Shown piece by piece: positions 50,467 through 58,605 of a stretch of 64,000 bases of DNA. The first letter of the stretch is position 1. Each line of letters opens with the position of its first letter. The notes under the pieces are model-generated. The model ran no database searches. It was not told the origin of the DNA and worked only from the letters and a program-made list of their open reading frames with translations. This DNA comes from Archangium minus (GTDB lineage: Bacteria; Myxococcota; Myxococcia; Myxococcales; Myxococcaceae), in assembly GCF_044360475.1 (NCBI RefSeq), contig NZ_CP043494.1:13153193-13217192 (forward strand). Reading direction: 5' to 3'. The position numbers were made by a program, and so were the translations under genes.

Positions 50467-52315
50467 GGGTGGTGCGCTCCACGAACAGCAGGCCGTCGTA
50501 GCACTCCAGGGCCCGGACCGAGCCCACCGCCGGGTAGCCCTGGTCCGAGAAGATGAAGCCAATGTCGTACGTGGCCTGGGTGCGACGCCACCACTCGTAC
50601 GCGGCTCCACGACGTGGCAGCGCCCGGAGCTCCACCGCCAGGAGAGGGGCACCCGCCCGGGCGAGCGTGTCATCCAGCGAGCCCTCGGGCGATGGAGGGA
50701 CGGAGAACTCCACCATGCCCTTGCGCTCCGGAGGTGGGTGGGGGTCCATGTTGAAGGCCTGGAAGGAGCCCTGGCGGAAGGCGAAGCCAAAGACATACAG
50801 CTCCGGGCCGAGCGCCTTCGCGAGGTGCCGCCCCATGGGCATGTCCAGCCACTCGCTCGGACCGCGCTTCACGTGCCCGTTGTGCGCCCACACCACGGCC
50901 TTCGTCCCGGGTCCATTCCACTCCAGCAGCCAGAGCAGGTTCTCCGCCATGGCCCGATCCCTCATCCCGTTCTCCTCGCGCAGGAGGTGACCCACGTACT
51001 GGCGCAGCACGCGGAGGCTCTGTCGCGCCAGGGCCCACTCCTCGGGGCTCGACTGGCGGGTGTACGGCTCGCGCTCGCGCTCGAAGCGCTCGGAGAGGGT
51101 GTCGAGCCGTTGCCGTATCTCCTGGTGGCGTTCCTTGGGGAGCCGGAGGAAGGAGCCCGCGTTGCGCTCGGTGAGAGGGGCGAGCGACGTCTGGACTTGA
51201 GCGACCTGGGAGGGGTCCACCTTGGACAGATAGGCCACCACACGAGCCACCGCCGCGGGCGAGTACTGCATATCCACGCCCTGGAGCCGGAGCTTCTTCG
51301 TGTGCGAGGGATCCGCATTGTAGCGGCGCATCCACTGCACGAGCTCCAACACCTCCTGGGTGTCCCAGGTCTCCCCCTTCAAGAGCTGAGCGGGGTCACC
51401 GCGTCCGGTGAGGACGTACTCATCGAGGGCGAGCATCTCAGCGAAGTTGCTCTCGAACGCCATGACGGTGAAGCCCATGCGCGTGACGAGGAATTCGAAG
51501 AGCCGGTGTTTGAGCTGGAAGAACTCGCGGGTGCCATGCGTGGCCTCGCCCAGGGCCACCACTCGCACGTCCCGGAGCACGGGCTCGAGCGGCGCCAGAT
51601 CCTCGAAGCCATGTCCCGCCTCCACGGACTGGAGCTTCAGGCCGTTCCGCCTCACCCAGTCCACGGCGGCCTGTCGCATCGCCTCATCCGCGACTCGCTC
51701 CAGGCCCACCACGACGGGCTCGCCCAGACGTTCCACCTGCTGCATCTTCGTCGTGAACCCAGGCGCCGAGACGATGAGGCTGTACGTGCCGTCGCGCGCG
51801 GTCTCCAGGTGGAAGCGGCCCGTGGACGAGGCTGGAGGGAAGGCGACGTCATCGTAGGGCATGCCCACCCGGACGACGCGCAGCTCCACGCCAGGGAGGG
51901 GCGCTCCCGCCTCGTCCACCACGGTGACGTCCCAGGAGACCCGGTCCTCGGGCACGCGCAGGACCCGAGGGGCCCCGGGTTCGCCCGCCTTTACATGGAT
52001 GCGCTCCGTGAACAGGACGCGCCCCTCTGGGGTGACGGCAGAGAGGCCGTACGCGCCAGGCGTGAGGGGTCCGAATGAGAAGGCACCCTGCGGCCCCGAC
52101 CGGACGAGGGCCACCGGGGCATCCGTCCGAAGGTTCCAAGCGGGCACGAAGGGAATCAGACCGACCCTCGCGCCTTCCAGCGGAGCACCATTGGCGCCCA
52201 GGACGACCCCCGTGAGTGAGAAGCCCTCTGGGGCGGGCTGGGTCCGAGGCGGGAGGCGAGCCGAGGTACAGCCCAGTCCCCACACGAGCAGTAGAAGCCA
52301 CGAGACGGTGCGCAT
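50447..52315 (-). CDS. Erythromycin esterase-like lipoprotein with carboxypeptidase-regulatory domains
   Basis: 622 residues. Lipoprotein signal SWLLLLVWGLGCTSA (L-G-C). Two beta-sandwich modules of the carboxypeptidase-regulatory-like type follow (GVVLGANGAPLEGARVGLIP; VTVVDEAGAPLPGVELRVV). The C-terminal domain is of the erythromycin esterase (Ere) superfamily: VVALGEATHGTREFFQLKHR with catalytic-type E-x2-H-G-x2-E, VMAFESNFAEMLALDEYV, and AVVWAHNGHVKRG. Family members hydrolyse macrolide lactones or unknown esters; the lipid anchor and sandwich domains suggest an envelope enzyme with a different substrate. Confidence 0.88.
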   Translation of the reverse strand: MRTVSWLLLLVWGLGCTSARLPPRTQPAPEGFSLTGVVLGANGAPLEGARVGLIPFVPAWNLRTDAPVALVRSGPQGAFSFGPLTPGAYGLSAVTPEGRVLFTERIHVKAGEPGAPRVLRVPEDRVSWDVTVVDEAGAPLPGVELRVVRVGMPYDDVAFPPASSTGRFHLETARDGTYSLIVSAPGFTTKMQQVERLGEPVVVGLERVADEAMRQAAVDWVRRNGLKLQSVEAGHGFEDLAPLEPVLRDVRVVALGEATHGTREFFQLKHRLFEFLVTRMGFTVMAFESNFAEMLALDEYVLTGRGDPAQLLKGETWDTQEVLELVQWMRRYNADPSHTKKLRLQGVDMQYSPAAVARVVAYLSKVDPSQVAQVQTSLAPLTERNAGSFLRLPKERHQEIRQRLDTLSERFEREREPYTRQSSPEEWALARQSLRVLRQYVGHLLREENGMRDRAMAENLLWLLEWNGPGTKAVVWAHNGHVKRGPSEWLDMPMGRHLAKALGPELYVFGFAFRQGSFQAFNMDPHPPPERKGMVEFSVPPSPEGSLDDTLARAGAPLLAVELRALPRRGAAYEWWRRTQATYDIGFIFSDQGYPAVGSVRALECYDGLLFVERTTRAQPNP

Positions 52316-52370
52316 CCGGTATCCCTTTACGGCGAACAGGCGAAGAGGAGCATGGCGGAGAATCGGGGGA

Positions 52371-52486
52371 GAAAAGTGCCGCCGGAGGTCGGCATCCCAT
52401 GCGACAGAAGACCCCCTCCGGGCTCATTCTTCAGCAACTTGTCCGACTGTCGGACAGGTTCGCGAAAAGTGCCGCCGGAGGTCGGC
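52371..52486. repeat. 23-bp direct repeats flanking a palindrome
   Basis: GAAAAGTGCCGCCGGAGGTC plus GGC occurs at 52371-52393 and 52464-52486. Between them is TGTCCGA-CTG-TCGGACA (52440-52456), a perfect inverted repeat. Two repeats only, and 70 bp apart, so this is not CRISPR. It may be a remnant of a mobile element or a regulatory array. Confidence 0.6.
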
Positions 52487-52534
52487 GGAGAAGGTCGTGG
52501 CTGGCGCACTGGAGCGAACGTGCGGGCTCCGTTG

Positions 52535-52963
52535 CTATGCGCCATCGGACCCAGTTGTCACGTGCTCCTCGTATTGTGGCAGGTCATCGGTAATCGTGAA
52601 CCACGGCGCCTTCGAGCCGACGAAGATGTGCTCGGTCGGGCGGATGCTGGGCACGTCGACAAGGGTTCCCATGGCGACGTGAACGAACTGGCCCTCGCGG
52701 ACGACAGAATAGAGGAACGAGCCGCACACCTTGCAACGCATGTCGCAAGCGTGTTCCTCGCCAAAGCGCATGAGGCTGTTCTCGCCCTCGGTGATGCGCA
52801 GCTTGTTCCGCTCGATACCCGCGAACGGCTTGAATGCCGAACCCGTCGCCCTCCGGCAGTTCGAGCAGTGGCAGTTCGCGGCGTAGACGAACTCGTCCGC
52901 CACCGCGTACTGAACGGCTCCGCATAGGCACTTTCCGGTGAGCGTGCGGTCTGGGTTTGTCAC
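52535..52963 (-). CDS. GFA family protein (Zn-binding, CENP-V/Gfa fold)
   Basis: 142 residues. Zinc-binding cysteine pattern of the glutathione-dependent formaldehyde-activating enzyme family: GKCLCGAVQYAV, then YAANCHCSNCRRATGSAFKP, then DMRCKVCGSFLYS, ending with SIRPTEHIFVGSKAPWF. Family members are small Zn proteins with two metal sites; most are not proven to use glutathione-formaldehyde adducts. Monocistronic in appearance. Confidence 0.88.
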   Translation of the reverse strand: MTNPDRTLTGKCLCGAVQYAVADEFVYAANCHCSNCRRATGSAFKPFAGIERNKLRITEGENSLMRFGEEHACDMRCKVCGSFLYSVVREGQFVHVAMGTLVDVPSIRPTEHIFVGSKAPWFTITDDLPQYEEHVTTGSDGA

Positions 52964-53228
52964 AGGCCTCCTCCATGAGTTGGAAGTGATGATTCCATGA
53001 ACCGTCTCTCGCGGCTCCTGAACGGCCGGAGTTTCTCATCCAGAGAGAAAACCGCTGGGACGTTAGAAACCATACACACGGCCTGTTCTACGCCCTGAAT
53101 AACCAGACTACCCAGAAGGTCAACAACCACTGGCGTCAACCTGCAACCATGTGGCGCAAACAGAGAAGACACCCTGGTTGCAAACGTTCTACAGAAGCGT
53201 GCGAACCACACAGGGGGGGAAGCGCTCA
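52964..53228. other. AT-richer divergent promoter region
   Basis: About 265 bp, markedly AT-richer than its surroundings, between the divergent GFA and MshEN-domain genes. Contains the ribosome site GGGGGG near 53214. No gene or clear motif seen. Confidence 0.4.
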
Positions 53229-54266
53229 ATGCAAACGAAGAAACGCCTGGGAGAAATCCTGCTGGAGCTGGGGTGGGTGGACGGGCTGCAGTTGCAATCG
53301 GCATTGGCATACCAGCGAAAGTGGGGGGTGCCGCTGGGCCAGGTCGTGGTGGACCTGCGCTTCTGTACGGCGCGCCAGGTGCTGGCGGCGCTGGCTCGCC
53401 AGACGGGCATACCAGAGGTCGATCTGGACGCGGTGCTGCTGGAGCCCTCGCTAGCGAAGCTGGTGCCGAGGCGGCTGGCGGAGATGCACCGGGTGGTGCC
53501 CCTGAGGGTGGAGGGCCCTCGGGACATGGTGTTGGTAGTGGCGATCGCCGCCCCGGCGAGCCTGCACTCGTTGGACGCGGTACGCAGCGTGACGAGCAAG
53601 GCGCGGGTGGTGCCGAGGCTCGCGACGGACGCGGCGATTAGCCGGGCCATCGAGCGGCTCTACACAGAGGGGACGCAGGCGCCGAGGCGGCCGGAGCTGG
53701 AGGCCATCACCCTGCCCGAGGCGGACGCGGACATGCAGCTCAACAGGGACTGCATGGCGGAGCTGATGGAGGGCTCAAGCTTCGAGGGGCGCGCCATCTT
53801 GATGCCGAGCCTGAACCTGGAGTGCGAGGCGCTGGAGCTGCCGCTCCTGGAGCCGCTGGATGTGGCGGAGTTGGAGGAGCTCCTGGAGCTGAAGGAGGAG
53901 TTGAGGGAGCCCGAGGCGAGTGGAGTGCTCCTCTACGGTTGGGGCGCGGCAGCAGCGACGGGGCTGGTTCGGGTGCTGGGACAGGCGGGCTACCAGGCGA
54001 GAGTGGCGAGCACGGAGCAGGTGCTGTCTGCAGGGGAGGGCGCGGTGGTGCTCTCGCCGCTGCCGTCGTTGGAGGCACTCGAGCGTCGGCCCCGAGCGCA
54101 GCTGCTGGTGGCGGGCAAGGTGCCGGAGCTGGATGTGGGGCGGGCGCAGGCCCTGGGCGCTCGCGGCTTCCTGGCGGCGCCGTTGGACACGGACCTGATG
54201 CTGCGCGCGGTGAAGCGGCTGGTGCGCTCGGCGGGAGAAGTGCCCCTGCTCCGGGCGGCGGGCTGA
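53229..54266 (+). CDS. Lone MshEN (GspE/PilB N-terminal) domain protein
   Basis: 345 residues from ATG 53229. The first about 150 residues match the N-terminal domain of type II secretion/type IV pilus ATPases: KKRLGEILLELGWVDGLQLQ, SALAYQRKWGVPLGQVVVDL, ARQTGIPEVDLD, LVPRRLAEMHRVVPLRVEGP, VVAIAAPASLHSLDAVRSVT. In the full ATPases this domain can bind c-di-GMP. No ATPase follows; instead an acidic linker (EELLELKEELREPE) leads to a domain resembling a receiver without its phosphorylation site (VLLYGWGAAAATGLVRVLGQ, ALGARGFLAAPLDTDLMLRA). It could be a c-di-GMP-sensing adaptor; inference only. Confidence 0.75.
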   Translation: MQTKKRLGEILLELGWVDGLQLQSALAYQRKWGVPLGQVVVDLRFCTARQVLAALARQTGIPEVDLDAVLLEPSLAKLVPRRLAEMHRVVPLRVEGPRDMVLVVAIAAPASLHSLDAVRSVTSKARVVPRLATDAAISRAIERLYTEGTQAPRRPELEAITLPEADADMQLNRDCMAELMEGSSFEGRAILMPSLNLECEALELPLLEPLDVAELEELLELKEELREPEASGVLLYGWGAAAATGLVRVLGQAGYQARVASTEQVLSAGEGAVVLSPLPSLEALERRPRAQLLVAGKVPELDVGRAQALGARGFLAAPLDTDLMLRAVKRLVRSAGEVPLLRAAG

Positions 54267-54276
54267 GGCGCTCGGC

Positions 54277-55044
54277 TCAGAACGTAGGCACGTCGTTGGC
54301 CAGGTGCGCCGACAGGCCACCATCCATCACCAGCGAGCTGCCGTTGATGTAGCCTCCGAAGGGCCCGACGATGAAGGCCACCAACCTGGCCACCTCCTCA
54401 GCGCTTCCGAACCTCCCGGCGGGAATCCTTCGCAACAGCTCCTTGCGCGACTCGGGGTCCGCGTTCGCCAACATCTCCGTGTCGATGTAGCCAGGACACA
54501 CGGCGTTGCAGGTGATGCCGTAGGCGCCCCACTCGGCGGCGATCGTCTTCGAGAAGCCGATGATGGCGTGCTTGGTCGCCGCATAGGTGGAGGAGCGCGC
54601 CCCCCCGAACAGCCCCTGAATGGAGGAGATGTTCACGATCCTCCCGTACCCACTCGCCTTCATGCGGGGCAGCGCCCAGCGACAGAAGTGGCGCACGCCA
54701 TCCACGTTCACGCCGAACAGGGCGTCCCACTCTGCCGTGTCGACCTCGTCCACGCGGTGGAAGGGTCCTCCGACGCCGGCGTTGTTCACGATGACGCCGG
54801 GAGTGCCCAGGCTCGTCTCGATACGGTCGAGCGTCGCGTTCACCGCGGCCTCGTCCGCGACATCACAGACAAACGACCGGGCCCGGTCCCCGAGCTTCGT
54901 CTCAAGCTTGGACAGGGCCGCCACGTCCCGTGCGACCAGCGCCACCCGGAAGCCGTTCTCCGCGAGCACTTCCGCGATCGCCGCGCCGATACCGCGGCTG
55001 GCCCCCGTGACGACCGCAATGTTTGCATTCACGGGCGCTCCCAT
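54277..55044 (-). CDS. Short-chain dehydrogenase/reductase (FabG-like)
   Basis: 255 residues from ATG 55044, whose A is the last base of the upstream gene's TGA, so translation is coupled. Full classical SDR: VVTGASRGIGAAIAEVLAEN (cofactor loop), IVNNAGVGGPFHRV, catalytic Ser in IVNISSIQG, Tyr-x3-Lys in YAATKHAIIGFSK, then CPGYIDTEML and GGYINGSSLVMDGG. It is the third gene of a minus-strand operon with a Coq4-like protein and another SDR, suggesting reductive steps on a quinone or polyketide-like substrate. Confidence 0.9.
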   Translation of the reverse strand: MGAPVNANIAVVTGASRGIGAAIAEVLAENGFRVALVARDVAALSKLETKLGDRARSFVCDVADEAAVNATLDRIETSLGTPGVIVNNAGVGGPFHRVDEVDTAEWDALFGVNVDGVRHFCRWALPRMKASGYGRIVNISSIQGLFGGARSSTYAATKHAIIGFSKTIAAEWGAYGITCNAVCPGYIDTEMLANADPESRKELLRRIPAGRFGSAEEVARLVAFIVGPFGGYINGSSLVMDGGLSAHLANDVPTF

Positions 55045-55718
55045 CACAGCACCCCCTTGGGCGGAAGGAGTCGAATCTCATCCACACGGACGTTCAACGG
55101 CTTCCGAGCAATCTCCCAGATAGTCTGGGCCACTTCGTCCATGGACAGCATGTCGGCCGAGCTAAACTCCGGACGCGAGTGCCAGAAGGACGTGTAGACG
55201 GCTCCCAAGGAGATGAGCGTGGCTCGAATGGAGTAGGGCTTGCCTTCCTCGTTCAAGACGCCCGTCAGGCCTCGGACTCCATGCTTGGACGCGGCATACG
55301 CGGCGTTGTCGACCAGGGTGAGGTGATCACTCACGGAGCCCATGTGGATGATCCTCCCGCCGCCCCCTGCCTTCATCCGCTTGAACGCCTCACGCGCGCA
55401 GATGAAGGCCCCCGTCAGGTTCACGTCGATCGTCTTGCGCCAGTCCTGAACCGAAATCTCCGGAATGGGCGCGAAGACCCCGACGCCCGAGCAGTTCACC
55501 AGGACGGTGATGGGGCCGCCCAGCACCTTCTCCGCCCTGTCGAACATCGAGGTCACGGAGTCCTCGTCCGTAACGTCTACCCGAAGGGCCTCCGACGTCT
55601 CCTGCTGCACGTCATTGGAGGCGCACACGACGCGCAGGCCCTCCGCCCTCAGTCTGCCAAGGACTGCCTTGCCTATTTCTCCGGTCCCACCGACGACGAT
55701 CACATTCTGAGCACTCAT
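55044..55718 (-). CDS. Short-chain dehydrogenase/reductase
   Basis: 224 residues from ATG 55718, 19 nt after the Coq4-like gene. Cofactor loop VIVVGGTGEIGKAVLGRL (the G-G-T-G-E-I-G variant), VLVNCSGVGVFAPIP, Ser in IIHMGSVSDHL, Tyr-x3-Lys in AYAASKHGVRGLTG, then ATLISLGAVYTSFW. It has an acidic C-terminal region (MLSMDEVAQTIWEIARK). Middle gene of the three-gene operon; the stop overlaps the next start by one base. Confidence 0.88.
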   Translation of the reverse strand: MSAQNVIVVGGTGEIGKAVLGRLRAEGLRVVCASNDVQQETSEALRVDVTDEDSVTSMFDRAEKVLGGPITVLVNCSGVGVFAPIPEISVQDWRKTIDVNLTGAFICAREAFKRMKAGGGGRIIHMGSVSDHLTLVDNAAYAASKHGVRGLTGVLNEEGKPYSIRATLISLGAVYTSFWHSRPEFSSADMLSMDEVAQTIWEIARKPLNVRVDEIRLLPPKGVL

Positions 55719-55737
55719 GCGAGGGACTATAGGGCGC

Positions 55738-56460
55738 TCAGGCCTCCTGGGCGGGATGGAAGAACGGGAGCGAGGTATGACCACTGCAGGAGTTCACCCC
55801 CACCTGGCCCAGGTGCGCGGGTGCTCGCGCGGAGATGCCGAGCCTCCGCCTCAGGGACGCCAGGGGCACCTCCCACAGCGTCTCGAAGCGCTCACCCAGC
55901 ACGGCCGCGGCGGCAACCCCCCGCTCGAAATCCTCCGCCTGGATGTGCCCCGAGTAGATGTCGCGCAGGTGCTTGTACCGCTCCCGCTGAATGTCTGGAT
56001 GCACCGCCGCCTCCGCCAGGAAACAGGCGAGCGCAACAGGCGCCATGCCGAAGATGAATGACTCGACGGCGACCTCGTCCGCGTCCGACGTCTCGTACGC
56101 GCCCAGCACGTGAAGGAAGTCGTGGCACTTGTTGAGCCGGTGGACGGCGTACTGCGTGGGCGTCGCGTCCGCGCCGAGCTTCGCCTGGATGGGGAAGAAG
56201 TCGGGGAACAGCCGGTAGTGCTCCATGTACCGCGCGTAGCAGTGCCCGAATGAGCCCTCCGGCAGCTTCGCCAGCGTCGTAGGCTCCGGAAGCGAGGGAT
56301 CCCACCGCTCGGCATGGAGCTGCCGGAAGCCCGGCACCGCGAGCAGGGCGGCATCGCTGGCAGCCCGGAGCTCGGGAGTGGAAAGCGGGGAGATGACATC
56401 ACCCAGGGTGGCGCGTCGCTGCGTTAGGTCTCGCGCGAGCTCGTTGAGGGAGCGACTCAT
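55738..56460 (-). CDS. Coq4 family protein
   Basis: 240 residues from ATG 56460. It contains the Coq4 metal motif H-D-x2-H-x11-E: LNKCHDFLHVLGAYETSDAD, then EVAVESF. Also typical are EGSFGHCYARYMEHY and PDIQRERYKHLRDIYSGHIQ. Coq4 binds a metal and is needed for ubiquinone synthesis in eukaryotes and some bacteria; myxobacteria mainly use menaquinone, so the bacterial protein may act on another substrate, perhaps in secondary metabolism. First gene of the operon with two SDRs. Confidence 0.85.
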   Translation of the reverse strand: MSRSLNELARDLTQRRATLGDVISPLSTPELRAASDAALLAVPGFRQLHAERWDPSLPEPTTLAKLPEGSFGHCYARYMEHYRLFPDFFPIQAKLGADATPTQYAVHRLNKCHDFLHVLGAYETSDADEVAVESFIFGMAPVALACFLAEAAVHPDIQRERYKHLRDIYSGHIQAEDFERGVAAAAVLGERFETLWEVPLASLRRRLGISARAPAHLGQVGVNSCSGHTSLPFFHPAQEA

Positions 56461-56576
56461 CCCCCCACGGTATGTCCTCCTGGGGAGGGCCTTCAAACCC
56501 TTCCCGGACGCCCCGTCACCCGGCATGCCATGCAGTCGGGCGGGAGTGGAGCCAGGGCACCTCGGGCCTCACGCTT

Positions 56577-57170
56577 TCAGCGCACGAGCTCCAGGAAGCT
56601 CTCGGTGGGCATCCACAGCGAGGAGAGCTCCAGCGGAAGCGAGGCGAACGGCTCGGCACGGACGATGGCGTCACCTTCGAACGTGTCGACGAGCAGCCAG
56701 CCGCGCTTGACGCGCAGAAACACCTCGAGCGTGCGCGCCGAGGGGTCCACGAGCCACACGTGGGACACGCCAGCGCGGGCATAGGCCGGCAGCTTGCGAG
56801 TCCGGTCCAGCGCGGCGGTGGAGGGCGCGAGCACCTCGCAGATCCAATCCGGCGCGAGCGTGAGGAAGGGCTCCTCCGGCGTGGGCGCCTCGGTGAGCCT
56901 GTCCCGGCGCCAGCCGGCAAGGTCCGGAACCAGCACATCGTGGCCGAGCCGCAGCTCGGGGGCGCGCAAGAAGCACCAGCGGCCGGACCCACCGCGCCGC
57001 GGGTCGAACCGTTCACCGAGCTCTACTCCCAACATGAAGGCGGCACGGGCCTGGACTGGCGCCGGCCGGGGTGAAGCCACCAGCTCCTCGTCGACAATTT
57101 CCCCAACCCATCCCATAGGCAGCGCCTCGAGAGCCGAGTACGCCGCCTGGCTGTTGCACATCGAAATCAC
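56577..57170 (-). CDS. Uma2 family endonuclease-like protein
   Basis: 197 residues. Typical Uma2 (DUF820) layout: YSALEALPMGWVGEIVDEEL, PELRLGHDVLVPDLAGWRRD, APDWICEVLAPSTAALDRTR, KLPAYARAGVSHVWLVDPSA, RTLEVFLR. The D of VPDLAGW and the E of ICEVLAPST are the expected PD-(D/E)XK residues. Family members are abundant in cyanobacteria and myxobacteria; their DNA targets are unknown. Confidence 0.88.
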   Translation of the reverse strand: MISMCNSQAAYSALEALPMGWVGEIVDEELVASPRPAPVQARAAFMLGVELGERFDPRRGGSGRWCFLRAPELRLGHDVLVPDLAGWRRDRLTEAPTPEEPFLTLAPDWICEVLAPSTAALDRTRKLPAYARAGVSHVWLVDPSARTLEVFLRVKRGWLLVDTFEGDAIVRAEPFASLPLELSSLWMPTESFLELVR

Positions 57171-57255
57171 CCTGTCCTCCTACGGCCCTGGTGGGCCGGG
57201 CAGGGGAAGCAGTCTAAGGAGGGGTCTGACATCCCCCGAGCCGGGGAGCGGGTGT

Positions 57256-58596
57256 CTACTTTCCAATACAGAAGCGCTGGAAGATGGCGTCGAGCAGGGC
57301 CTCGGAGGCGCAGGTGCCGGACACCTCGCCGAGCGACTCGAGGGCCAGGCCGACCTCGCCGGAGACGACCTCGAGCGTGGAGACGCGGCAGGCGCTCTCG
57401 GCGCGGGACAGGGCCTCCGCGGTGCGCCGGAGGGCATCCGCGTGACGCTCGGACACGAGGGCAACGGCAGAAGGCGCCCCACCTCCCCACAAGCGCGAGA
57501 GCATCTCGGTGCGCAGCCGCTCCACACCCTCGCCGGTGAGCCCGCTGACGGACACGGCCTCATCCGTCCCCAACTTCTCCACAACTCCGCGGACGTCACA
57601 CTTGCTCGCCACACGGAGCACGGAGGTAGTCCCAGCCTCGACGAGCCATCGCTGTGCCTCGGCCTCTCTCGTCTCGGGAGGAAGCACGAGCACGGCGAGG
57701 TCCACGGTGGCGAGCACCTCGCGCGTGCGGGCAATTCCGAGCGCCTCGATGCGTCCGGGCGCCTCGCGCAGCCCAGCGGTATCGAGCAGCGTGACGCCGA
57801 GCCCCTCCCACTCGACGCGGGCCTCCAGCACATCGCGCGTCGTGCCCGGCTCCTCGTCGACGAGGGCGCGCTCCTCACCCACGAGCCGGTTGAACAGCGT
57901 GGACTTGCCGGCGTTCACGGGCCCATAGAGGGCGACTCGAGCACCGCGGCGCACGAGCCGTCCTCGGCCCACCTCGGCGAGCAGGGCGTCCGCGGCGGCG
58001 CGCAGCTCGGCGACACGAGCGCCCGCGCCCTCATCCGCACCCTCCGCCTCCTCGGGGAAGTTCAGCACGCCCTCAAGGTCCGCGTGGAGCGAGCGCAGGG
58101 GCTCCTCGAGGCCCCGCACCCGCGAGGCCAGCGCTCCGGCGAGACCCGCGGCGGCGGCACGGACGGCGGCCTCCGAGTCCGCGGCGACGAGGTCGGCAAC
58201 AGCCTCGGCGCGGGTGAGGTCGATGCGCCCATTCAGGAAGGCGCGCCGGGTGAACTCACCGGGCCCGGCGGGGCGCACAGCGGGGTGCTCCAAGGCGCGG
58301 GAGAGCAACATGCGCAGGAGCCGGGGGCTGCCATGGGCCTGGAGCTCGACGACGTCCTCGCCGGTGAAGGAGTGGGGCGCGCGGAAGTAGAGGAACAGCC
58401 CCGAGTCGAGCACGGCGCCGGAGGCATCGACGAAGGAGGCCAGGTACGCGTGCCGAGGCGTGGGCGAAGCGGGGATGCCGGGGGCGAGCATGCGCCCCGC
58501 CTCGAGGGCAGCGGGGCCGGAGAGGCGGAGGATACCGACAGCACCGGCGGCGGGAGCCGTGGCGAGCGCGGCGAGGGTGGCGGGCGAGGAGATCAT
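57256..58596 (-). CDS. mnmE: tRNA modification GTPase MnmE (TrmE)
   Basis: 446 residues. With MnmG it adds the carboxymethylaminomethyl group to U34 of certain tRNAs. N-terminal tetrahydrofolate-binding domain (AAGAVGILRLSGPAALEAGR), helical domain, inserted G domain (G1 GPVNAGKSTLFNRL, G3 DTAGLREAPG, G4 ASKCDV) and the invariant C-terminal CIGK whose Cys is essential. The G1 loop has Val where Pro is usual (GxPNxGKS). Last gene of the rpmH-rnpA-yidD-yidC-jag block, 9 nt after the collagen-like lipoprotein gene. Confidence 0.95.
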   Translation of the reverse strand: MISSPATLAALATAPAAGAVGILRLSGPAALEAGRMLAPGIPASPTPRHAYLASFVDASGAVLDSGLFLYFRAPHSFTGEDVVELQAHGSPRLLRMLLSRALEHPAVRPAGPGEFTRRAFLNGRIDLTRAEAVADLVAADSEAAVRAAAAGLAGALASRVRGLEEPLRSLHADLEGVLNFPEEAEGADEGAGARVAELRAAADALLAEVGRGRLVRRGARVALYGPVNAGKSTLFNRLVGEERALVDEEPGTTRDVLEARVEWEGLGVTLLDTAGLREAPGRIEALGIARTREVLATVDLAVLVLPPETREAEAQRWLVEAGTTSVLRVASKCDVRGVVEKLGTDEAVSVSGLTGEGVERLRTEMLSRLWGGGAPSAVALVSERHADALRRTAEALSRAESACRVSTLEVVSGEVGLALESLGEVSGTCASEALLDAIFQRFCIGK

Positions 58597-58605
58597 GCAG
58601 CGCGA

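Noticed and set aside
50336..52078. 580-residue plus-strand frame
   Set aside because: Antisense to the Ere-like lipoprotein gene.
52371..52486. Mini-CRISPR
   Set aside because: Only two 23-bp repeats with a 70-bp gap that contains a palindrome; no cas genes.
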